18,943 nucleotides of DNA from Lachnoclostridium sp. UBA7122 (GTDB lineage: Bacteria > Bacillota > Clostridia > Lachnospirales > Lachnospiraceae): NCBI GenBank assembly GCA_002493085.1, contig DKXQ01000060.1:1-18943 (forward strand), read 5' to 3'. Below the pieces are notes generated by a model. That model was not told where the DNA came from. It did no database searches and saw only the letters and a program-made list of their open reading frames with translations. A program made the position numbers and the translations under genes. This document shows, piece after piece, positions 1 through 7,118 of the stretch (within the stretch, counting starts at the first letter, position 1; each line of letters starts with the position of its first letter).

Positions 1-371
1 CTTCACTTAAGAATTATACCATATAAAAATATACTATTTACTACTTTTTTACAAAAATTCCCCATGTAAAGTTACACTATCTTTATGTATATTGTACAAT
101 TTTTTAAGTATTATGTTGTAAGGGCAAAATGAGGAGATTCAAACTTTTTATTTCTTCATATTTTTTTGTATTCGGATTCCATGACTTCTTATCTGCCCTA
201 AATATGGAATGAAAAGCTATTGATGTTTAATCCCTGTATTTCAGGGTTTTATAGCTAAAAATTATAAATACAGGAATAAGTAATAAAAAATATTCATAAA
301 TTCTGTAATAGAAGATATTTGCCTGTAACGGATGTATGGATGCAGGTAATTGAAAGGAATTTACTGCTGGT
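1..371. other. 371-bp non-coding left end with nested stem-loop
   Basis: I find no convincing gene here. A nested stem-loop is visible: outer arms AGCTAT (215-220) and ATAGCT (251-256) enclose an inner hairpin CCCTG-TATTT-CAGGG (232-246), which is followed by TTTT. It could be a weak terminator for something upstream or part of the spmB leader. A 27-codon reading frame starts with ATG at 129 and stops at 210-212, just before the stem-loop. Its possible SD (AAGGG) is only 4 nt from the ATG, so I do not call it a gene. GGAATAA (273-279), a 15-bp spacer and CATAAATT (295-302) loosely resemble a sigma-E promoter, which would suit spmB, but this is weak. No spmA-like gene precedes spmB within the window. 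Confidence 0.4.
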
Positions 372-923
372 ATGGGTGTTGTAACTTTTATTTCTAATTT
401 GATAATTCCAATTCTTATATTTTATGTAATAGGATATGGCCTTATAAATAAAGTAGATATATTTGATGCATTTATAAGCGGAGCGGCAGATGGCTTTAAA
501 GTAGTTATAAATATACTCCCTACACTTATAGGACTGATGATGGCTATAGGACTTTTAAGGGCTTCTGGTGTACTTGAAACATTGGGAAATATATTATCAG
601 TATATATGGAGCACTTAGATTTTCCAGCAGAACTTGTCCCGCTTTCACTTATTAAAATGTTTTCATCTTCGGCAGCAACCGGGCTTTTAACAGATATATA
701 CAAAAACTTTGGAACTGATTCCAGGACTGGTTTTATGGCATCATTGATTATGTGCTGTTCAGAAACAATTTTCTATACAATATCAGTTTACTTTATGGCA
801 ACAGGTGACAAGGAGCACAAACCGGTTACAGGCATGAGATGGATGCTTACAGGTGCACTTGTCTGTACATTTGCAGGAATGGCAGCATGTGTTATAATAA
901 CAAGCTTTCTAAAAATTACATAA
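372..923 (+). CDS. spmB: Spore maturation protein B (SpmB)
   Basis: This is a 183-residue polytopic membrane protein of the SpmA/SpmB (nucleoside-recognition, Gate-domain) family. In Bacillus, SpmA and SpmB are needed for full spore-core dehydration and heat resistance; the transported substrate is unknown. Family features seen are the N-terminal hydrophobic segment (about residues 5-25), the stretch around ILPTLIGLMMAIGLLRASG (about 48-67), the SSSAATGLLTD segment (about 98-108) and the hydrophobic C-terminal helix. Length agrees with the family (about 180 aa). The ATG at 372 follows a GAAAGGAA ribosome binding site at 352-359 with a long 12-nt gap. In many spore formers spmA lies directly upstream, but here the preceding 371 bp are non-coding. 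The next gene starts 175 bp downstream with its own promoter, so spmB is probably monocistronic. Confidence 0.93.
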   Translation: MGVVTFISNLIIPILIFYVIGYGLINKVDIFDAFISGAADGFKVVINILPTLIGLMMAIGLLRASGVLETLGNILSVYMEHLDFPAELVPLSLIKMFSSSAATGLLTDIYKNFGTDSRTGFMASLIMCCSETIFYTISVYFMATGDKEHKPVTGMRWMLTGALVCTFAGMAACVIITSFLKIT

Positions 924-1015
924 TCCAGACACATTATACAAAGATAATATAATTTTGCCTGGGAAATATAAATCATATGTAAAAATAATAGATTAATTTT
1001 TAGTAATTATTACAA

Positions 1016-1044
1016 TAGACTTTAAAAACATAAATATATATAAT
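1016..1044 (+). promoter_or_regulatory. Probable sigma-A promoter for the Ig-like/kinase gene pair
   Basis: TAGACT (1016-1021), a 17-bp spacer and a perfect TATAAT (1039-1044) lie about 55 bp before the ATG at 1099. The -35 matches 4 of 6 consensus bases. The surroundings are very AT-rich, so chance -10 matches are common, but spacing and position relative to the gene are right. Confidence 0.5.
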
Positions 1045-1098
1045 AGATATACACTGATACCCGGACAAAATTGTAAAGCCTGGAAAGGAGCATCCCGC

Positions 1099-1773
1099 AT
1101 GGATAAAAATACAATATTATCTTTATTAAAATTTATTACAGCTATATCTGTTATATCCTCTATTTTCTGCAATAATGCCGCTGTTTCAGGCAATACATTT
1201 ACTATGCCTGAAAATTCCAATACTGGCAATAATTACCATTCATATAATATTGATAATAAAGATGAGAATAATATGAACAGGTATAATATAGATAATAGTG
1301 ATAATAAAAGCCATAATAGCCATAATAGCAATAGTAATAACAATAATAATGATAACAAAAGCCAAAATATTTATGCTAATGATAAAGCCGGAGACAGTAT
1401 TAACCAGAATAACTATAGCCCTGATATTGACAGTTCCGGTAATGTAAATGAAGCCCCAAAAACTGCTGCTCCTTCAATCAAACCCAAAGCAACAGTTAAA
1501 CCTAAAAGTAAGAATAAAAGTAAATCCAGAAAAATTACTAAAATAGAATTTTCAAAACACTTTATCAGACTGCCCGCTGGTAAAACTGCCAGAATCTCAT
1601 TTAAAACTACTCCAGATAAATCTTTATCTGGGTTTATATATAAAAGCCTGGATGAATCTGTTGTAACATTTAATAATAAAAAAATAACCGGGATTAAAAA
1701 GGGATTTGCCACAATCCTTATAATGCTTTCCGATGGAACTGTAAAAGCAGCATGTCCAGTTAAGATTATGTAA
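1099..1773 (+). CDS. Secreted Asn-rich protein with C-terminal Ig-like (BIG2-type) domain
   Basis: This 224-residue protein has three parts. An N-terminal signal-like segment (about residues 1-30: MDKNTILSLLK then a hydrophobic stretch) suggests export. Residues about 35-105 are a low-complexity region rich in Asn, Ser, Asp and His, including a run of five Asn. A Lys/Pro/Ala-rich linker (about 115-145) follows, and then a beta-rich domain of about 80 residues (RKITKIEFSKHFIRLPAGKT... to VKIM) whose pattern matches bacterial Ig-like group 2 domains: a LxxGKTxxIxxxxxP start, a DESVVTF strand and a GIKKGFATI strand. Such domains are common in clostridial surface proteins. No LPXTG or transmembrane anchor is visible at the C terminus. 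AAAGGAG stands 8 nt before the ATG. The kinase gene starts 66 bp downstream on the same strand, so the two are likely co-transcribed. The function is unknown; it may be a surface or signal protein linked to the kinase (inference). Confidence 0.75.
   Translation: MDKNTILSLLKFITAISVISSIFCNNAAVSGNTFTMPENSNTGNNYHSYNIDNKDENNMNRYNIDNSDNKSHNSHNSNSNNNNNDNKSQNIYANDKAGDSINQNNYSPDIDSSGNVNEAPKTAAPSIKPKATVKPKSKNKSKSRKITKIEFSKHFIRLPAGKTARISFKTTPDKSLSGFIYKSLDESVVTFNNKKITGIKKGFATILIMLSDGTVKAACPVKIM
1249..1370 (+). repeat. Imperfect AAT/AAC-type codon repeats in the Asn-rich region
   Basis: This stretch is made mostly of AAT, GAT, AAC and AGC codons, with repeated units such as GCCATAATA and AATAATGATAAC. 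It encodes the Asn/Ser/Asp linker of the secreted protein. Such tracts can change length by in-frame slippage, so this part of the protein probably varies between strains (inference). Confidence 0.5.
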
Positions 1774-1818
1774 ACCAGAGTTACTATTCACAGTCACCGT
1801 GAATAGTAACAAACCAGA
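1772..1818 (+). repeat. Perfect 12-bp palindrome flanked by 8-bp direct repeats
   Basis: GTTACTATTCAC (1780-1791) and GTGAATAGTAAC (1799-1810) are perfectly complementary around a 7-nt loop. The sequence AAACCAGA occurs directly on both sides (1772-1779 and 1811-1818). The unit lies right after the stop codon of the Ig-like gene and 29 bp before the kinase start. No T-run follows on either strand, so it is not an ordinary intrinsic terminator. It could be a REP-like or miniature palindromic insert with target duplication, or an mRNA-stabilising hairpin between two cistrons. Confidence 0.7.
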
Positions 1819-1839
1819 ATATTAGGAAGGGAGCGGTTT

Positions 1840-3378
1840 ATGAAAAAAGATTACGATTGCTTTTATCCGCAGCTGCCACCTGGAATCAGTAGTAAATGGA
1901 AGATTGTCAAAGCATTAACTTCTACTGCAAGTTCGCAAATATATATTATTAAAAGCAGCAGTACATCTGGCAGCCAGAAAGATATAAAAATATTAAAAAT
2001 TGCCAGCAAGGCATCTGTTAATAAAAATATCTATAAAAAAATTATATCAATAAAAAGCAAATATATTCTAAAACCATTAGATATAATTCCATTTAAACAA
2101 AATTATTACATAATAACTCCATACTATGACAATCTGCAAAAAGTAATCTGTAATAACGGAATATCAGGCAGTGATATACTTAATATGGCACATGATATCT
2201 GCACTTCATTAAAGCAGTTGCATGCACATAAAATACTTCACCTGGACTGTACGCCAGCTAATATTTATATAAATGAAGATGGTTCATATTGTCTTGGGGA
2301 TTTTTCTTCTGCTGTACTGTCTGGAAGTAAAAATACAGCTTTAACTGCAACTACTTCCGGATATATGCCACCTGAAACTATAGAAACAGCCAGACCTGGT
2401 TTTTTATCTGATATTTATATTTTTTCATGTCTTTTATATGCACTTTTTAATAATGGTTACACAATAACCAGTAATAGCCCGGATGGCAATATTAAAAATA
2501 ATATACCACAAGAACTTTATTCAATAATTATAAAAGGCTGTTCCAAAAATCCATCTGAAAGATATTCTTCTATTGATGAAATGGAACAAGAATTAAATTC
2601 CCAGATAATTTCAGAAAAACTGCTTAACTATAACTACTATCTGCATATAACAGATGTGTCACATCCTCTTTACTATTTAAAAACTCCGTTATCCGGCAAT
2701 GCTGCTATAGATGATAAAAAAATATCAAGAACACATATGCTCTATAGTTTTCTTATTTTAACTACAGGTACTATTTTTCTTTTCTCCTTGTACAGTTATT
2801 ATACAAAAAACAATTTACAAAAAGAAAAACAGATGGCACACATAAATATTGCATCTGGCAATACAGCAGATATTGCCAGATGTACACCAGCACCTGAACC
2901 AATGCCTGTTTTATCTGATACTGCAAATACAACTGATGATATAACTGAACTTGATATTAGTAATAAAAACCTTACATCGGTTCCAAATCCACAAAGTGCA
3001 GGTTTTTCATGTAATAAATTAACATGTTTATATGCAGATAATAACAAAATTGCTGATATTGATAATATAGAATATTATCAGTCTTTAAATGAATTATATT
3101 TATCTGACAATCTTCTTACTGGCCTGTTACCTTTAGAAAAAACCAGACATCTTGAAATATTAGTTTTATCGTATAATAAGATAACAGACCTGCTGCCTGT
3201 ATGTTCACTGACATCACTTATACATCTTGATATATCAGGCAATAATAAAATGTACAATTTTAGTGAGCTTATAAGTCTGTATAATCTTAAAACCCTAAAT
3301 GTAACAAATACAAATATAACAAAAGAGGAAATTGATTTTTTATTATACCACCTTCCTGATTGTGAGATTTTATATTAG
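1840..3378 (+). CDS. Membrane Ser/Thr-kinase-like protein with extracytoplasmic LRR domain
   Basis: This 512-residue protein has receptor-kinase architecture. Residues about 16-257 form a Hanks-type kinase-like domain. The catalytic loop is HLDCTPAN (H134-N141; D136 and N141 retained, the usual HRD Arg is Leu and the Lys is Thr). The metal-binding motif is DFS at 154-156, the activation segment ends SGYMPPE (173-179), and SDIY follows. The N-lobe is degenerate: I see no glycine-rich loop and no obvious helix-C Glu, although IKILK offers a candidate VAIK lysine. A single membrane helix lies at about 300-321. Residues about 368-512 hold five or six leucine-rich repeats of the SDS22/internalin type (for example LNELYLSDNLLTGL). 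AAGGGAG stands about 7 nt before the ATG. It probably follows the Ig-like protein gene in one transcript. Its stop overlaps that of addA on the other strand. Whether it is an active kinase or a pseudokinase is open, as is its ligand. Confidence 0.85.
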   Translation: MKKDYDCFYPQLPPGISSKWKIVKALTSTASSQIYIIKSSSTSGSQKDIKILKIASKASVNKNIYKKIISIKSKYILKPLDIIPFKQNYYIITPYYDNLQKVICNNGISGSDILNMAHDICTSLKQLHAHKILHLDCTPANIYINEDGSYCLGDFSSAVLSGSKNTALTATTSGYMPPETIETARPGFLSDIYIFSCLLYALFNNGYTITSNSPDGNIKNNIPQELYSIIIKGCSKNPSERYSSIDEMEQELNSQIISEKLLNYNYYLHITDVSHPLYYLKTPLSGNAAIDDKKISRTHMLYSFLILTTGTIFLFSLYSYYTKNNLQKEKQMAHINIASGNTADIARCTPAPEPMPVLSDTANTTDDITELDISNKNLTSVPNPQSAGFSCNKLTCLYADNNKIADIDNIEYYQSLNELYLSDNLLTGLLPLEKTRHLEILVLSYNKITDLLPVCSLTSLIHLDISGNNKMYNFSELISLYNLKTLNVTNTNITKEEIDFLLYHLPDCEILY

Positions 3379-6300
3379 GGAACATATACCTCCATTCCCA
3401 GTGCAAATGAATAAATAATTTTTTCCTTAACCTTTTTTCCTGTTATATTTTCAAGTGCCCTTGTATAATAACTAAGCTGCTGCCCATATTTCTGTATTAG
3501 TTCACTGCTATTTCCCTTTTTTACAAAATCGGTTTTATAGTCAATTATTACCAACTGGTTATCTTCCTCAAAAAATGCATCAATAATGCCCTGCATAAGT
3601 ATAATCTCATTGCAGTTACCGTCAAGCCCTTCATAAACTTCTGATGCTTTAAGCCCTATTATAAATGGCTGTTCCCTCTTTAACCTGCCTTCTGACTGTG
3701 CTTTGCACATACGCCTGCATATATTGCTTCTGGCAAATACAACCAATTTCTTTTTATCAATAACTGATGCTTCTTCTCTGGTCATATAGCCTTTATCACA
3801 CATATCTGATATAAACTTATCAAAATCCAAGTGGCCGTCTAATATATCATAAGGCAGATGTTCCATTATAAGATGATAAAGCGTACCTCTCTGTGTACCC
3901 TGTATTTTACCTTTATCTTTCATAAAACGTGCTTTTGGCGCAACATAATAATCTGTTTCTGTTATGTTATCCTCATCTCCCGCAAGCATGGCTGCTTTCT
4001 GTGCAGCAGTTCTTTTCATTTCTGTTACTGATACTTTAACAGAAAGTTTTTGTTCAGCAGAATAAGTATAAGTATATTGAATCTGTTCCTTTATGGCTGA
4101 TAACATATCCATATCATAAGTCTTTTTTATATCCCAGTCTTTTAATAAGCTGTAATTGCTGATACTTTTCTCAATTTCCTGCTTTTCCTCTGTTATAATA
4201 TCACATTGCTTTGATTTTATAATATTAAATAGATTATCTGCTTTTTTATCTCTGAGGATTACAGGCATTATCCAGTCAAAATACGTCTGTGCACTTAGAA
4301 GGGAAGCCATATTATGGCTCTGGCTTCTGCTTTTCCACTTTTCAGTTTTTCTGTCTAAACCTGCGGCTGTACCTGTAAGCACCAGTTTTTCTTCTGCACG
4401 TGTAAGCGCAACATAAAGTATTCTTATTTCTTCAGAAAGTGTATTCCTCTTAATCTGGTTTGCCATAAATTTTTTCATAAGTACAGGCTGTTTTACTCTC
4501 ATTTCCAGATTAATATAATCTGCACCAACACCATAGTCAGCATCAATTATTGTAGACTTGCGTGCATCTTGCAAATTAAATTGCTTTCCCATGCCTGCAA
4601 CAAATACAACTGGAAACTGCAGGCCTTTGCTCTTATGTATGCTCATAATTCTTACCGCATTGGCATTGCCACCATTAACAGAAGCTTCCCCAAAGTCAAT
4701 ATCTGACTTGTTAAGCCTCTCAATATAGTGCGTAAACCCAAATATTCCTCTGTGTCCATTTTCTGTAAATTCAATGGATTTCTGTAAAAGTATATCAAGG
4801 TTTGCCGCCCGCTTTTCACCAGCCGGCATAGCTGACATAATACTATAGTATCCTGTTTCTTTATATATGCACTGCAGTATTTCATAGACAGAAGAATACT
4901 TTGACATATCCTGGTAGTTTGAAAGCATATTACAGAAAGTTTCCAGTTTTTCTGCAAGTTTTTTGCCCTCATCAGCACTAAGTGGTATTCTGTCCATATA
5001 CTTTTTTAAATTTTCATCAGACAGATTTTTATATTCTGGACTTTGGTCTTTTAAGTCTTTATTTTCACTATACATTTTTATAAAGAGATGCACCTGGTCC
5101 ATATAACTTAATGTACGTGGCACCGCTGCAATACATGCAAGTTCTTCATCTGTTATATTGCCTATTACAGAACGCATTACTGCCACAAGTGGTATATCCT
5201 GTCCTGGATTGTCAATAATACGCAGAAAGTCAAGTACAGTGCACACTTCTATTGCTGAAAAATATCCTGTCTTTGTATCAGAATATGCTGGTATTCCCAT
5301 ATCAGAAAGGGTTTCTATAAATTCCTCTGACCATCCGCTTACACTCCTTAATAAAATAACAATATCCCTGTATTCTGCACGCCTGTATCCATCTTTGCCA
5401 CTTATATACAATGGGTCACTGCCCTGTACCATTTCACGTATGCTATTGCCTATTGCCGCTGCTTCCAGCATACGTTTTTCAATTATTTCAGTATCTTCAC
5501 TCTTCTGTTCTATAAGAAGCACATCTGTCTTTTCTGATATTTTTAAATTAGTATTAGCATAGTCCCTGCCTGGTACAAGCCTTGCATCATTATCATAATT
5601 AATTCCGCCAAGACAGTCTTTCATAATATCTTCAAATATATAATTGACAGAATCAATTACAATTTTCCTGCTTCTGAAATTCATATGTAAATCTATTCTC
5701 TGGTATGGGCCTTTGCCAACTGTATAACTATTGTACTTCTGCATAAAAAGTTCAGGTCTTGCAAGACGGAACTGGTATATGCTTTGCTTTACATCGCCAA
5801 CCATAAAAAGATATGGCTGGTTTTGCGGGGCACGGCAAAGGCTTGTCAATATAAGTTCTTGCACAAAGTTACTGTCCTGGTATTCATCAGTCATAACTTC
5901 TTCATAGTATTCCTGAAGTTCCAGTGCAACTTCACTTGGCTCTGTCCTTCCATTGCTTTTATTTACAAGAATATTAAGTGCAAAATGTTCCATATCTGCA
6001 AAATCCAGTATTCCTTCTTCTCTCTTTTTTGCAGCAAATAAAGCACTAAAATCTTTTACCAGATTTATAAGTTCTTTTACCAGAGGATACATAGACTTTA
6101 TATCTGAAAGCATTTCTTCTGGCGGCTGGTAGAAGAAATTTTTCTTAAGTACCTGCAGCCCGCCTTTCTGATAACTTTCTCTTATAGATTTAACAGCCTC
6201 TCTCTTTTCTTTTATAACACTGTTATCTTTCTTTGCAGAAAGTCTTGCAGGGTTAAGCTTTCCAAAACCTTCATAATACCCACTATAGCTATTATATGAC

Positions 6301-7100
6301 ATTATTATTCCAATCTGGTTTATATCAGACTCTATTGCATCACAATAATTTACAGGCCCGCCAGTGCTATTACATATTTCAAGCGCTGCCTGTGCCATCT
6401 CCATATAGTCATTTAATGTATCATGGATATATTTTTTCAGTTCTTTCATCCATGTAGTTTCCTCAAGTTCTTCTAAAGAACTGCACCCATACATAGCTAA
6501 ACATGTATCAAGCCACTCTTCTGGCCATGGATAACTCATAGAAATATTAAAAAGCCTTAAAACAAGCTTTTCTATAGCACTGTCAGTCCTGCCAGGAGAG
6601 AAGCTTTCTGTAAAGTCAAGAAAGGCCTGGTTTCCTTTTTCCCTGCTTTCCAAATACTTATCTTCCAGAAGTTCTTCCATAATATCCGTTTTCATTACTG
6701 CAAGCTCATTCTCATCTGCAACACGGAAAGCAGGGTCTAAATCAATTACATGAAAATAATTGCGTATAATATTCTGGCAAAAACTGTCTATAGTCGTTAT
6801 CTGTGCATTGTGCAGAAGTGTTGCCTGTCTTTGCAGGTGTTCATCGCCAGGGTGTTCCATAAGCATACGCTCAATTGCAGTTCCTACACGGTTTCTCATC
6901 TCTGCTGCCGCTGCTTTTGTAAATGTAACAACAAGCAGCCTGTCAATATCTACAGGCATTTCCTTACAAGATATAATCTGTATAATTCTTTCTACAAGTA
7001 CAGCAGTTTTTCCAGAACCTGCTGCTGCTGACACAAGAATATTCCTGTTGCGCAGGTTTATTACAAGTTCCTGTTCTTTTGTCCACTTTGTATCTCCCAT
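3375..7100 (-). CDS. addA: ATP-dependent helicase/nuclease subunit AddA
   Basis: This 1241-residue UvrD-family helicase-nuclease is the A subunit of AddAB, which processes double-strand DNA ends for RecA-dependent repair and takes the place of RecBCD. The Q motif and Walker A are at the N terminus (Q10; SAAAGSGKT, 24-32). Motif II is DEYQDSN (D405) and motif VI is LYVALTRA (895-902). The C-terminal RecB-type nuclease has GIIDAF, then IIDYKT (D1187, K1189), then YGQQLSYY, which carry the expected Asp-Asp-Lys and Gln residues. Length agrees with B. subtilis AddA (about 1230 aa). The ATG at 7100 lies 18 nt after the addB stop, with AAGAAAGG (7113-7120) as ribosome binding site, so the two genes form an operon. 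The 3' end overlaps the convergent kinase gene by 4 bp, and no hairpin-plus-T-run terminator is evident there. Confidence 0.97.
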   Translation of the reverse strand: MGDTKWTKEQELVINLRNRNILVSAAAGSGKTAVLVERIIQIISCKEMPVDIDRLLVVTFTKAAAAEMRNRVGTAIERMLMEHPGDEHLQRQATLLHNAQITTIDSFCQNIIRNYFHVIDLDPAFRVADENELAVMKTDIMEELLEDKYLESREKGNQAFLDFTESFSPGRTDSAIEKLVLRLFNISMSYPWPEEWLDTCLAMYGCSSLEELEETTWMKELKKYIHDTLNDYMEMAQAALEICNSTGGPVNYCDAIESDINQIGIIMSYNSYSGYYEGFGKLNPARLSAKKDNSVIKEKREAVKSIRESYQKGGLQVLKKNFFYQPPEEMLSDIKSMYPLVKELINLVKDFSALFAAKKREEGILDFADMEHFALNILVNKSNGRTEPSEVALELQEYYEEVMTDEYQDSNFVQELILTSLCRAPQNQPYLFMVGDVKQSIYQFRLARPELFMQKYNSYTVGKGPYQRIDLHMNFRSRKIVIDSVNYIFEDIMKDCLGGINYDNDARLVPGRDYANTNLKISEKTDVLLIEQKSEDTEIIEKRMLEAAAIGNSIREMVQGSDPLYISGKDGYRRAEYRDIVILLRSVSGWSEEFIETLSDMGIPAYSDTKTGYFSAIEVCTVLDFLRIIDNPGQDIPLVAVMRSVIGNITDEELACIAAVPRTLSYMDQVHLFIKMYSENKDLKDQSPEYKNLSDENLKKYMDRIPLSADEGKKLAEKLETFCNMLSNYQDMSKYSSVYEILQCIYKETGYYSIMSAMPAGEKRAANLDILLQKSIEFTENGHRGIFGFTHYIERLNKSDIDFGEASVNGGNANAVRIMSIHKSKGLQFPVVFVAGMGKQFNLQDARKSTIIDADYGVGADYINLEMRVKQPVLMKKFMANQIKRNTLSEEIRILYVALTRAEEKLVLTGTAAGLDRKTEKWKSRSQSHNMASLLSAQTYFDWIMPVILRDKKADNLFNIIKSKQCDIITEEKQEIEKSISNYSLLKDWDIKKTYDMDMLSAIKEQIQYTYTYSAEQKLSVKVSVTEMKRTAAQKAAMLAGDEDNITETDYYVAPKARFMKDKGKIQGTQRGTLYHLIMEHLPYDILDGHLDFDKFISDMCDKGYMTREEASVIDKKKLVVFARSNICRRMCKAQSEGRLKREQPFIIGLKASEVYEGLDGNCNEIILMQGIIDAFFEEDNQLVIIDYKTDFVKKGNSSELIQKYGQQLSYYTRALENITGKKVKEKIIYSFALGMEVYVP

Positions 7101-7118
7101 AATCCAGCCATACCTTTC

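Noticed and set aside
3378..3399. GGGAA...TTCCC as a terminator for the kinase gene
   Set aside because: The stem has 5 bp, the loop is 12 nt, and no T-run follows directly.
4652..4978. Reading frames overlapping addA, addB and the GH31 gene in other frames
   Set aside because: They lack ribosome sites and family motifs and lie inside well-supported genes, so they are shadows.
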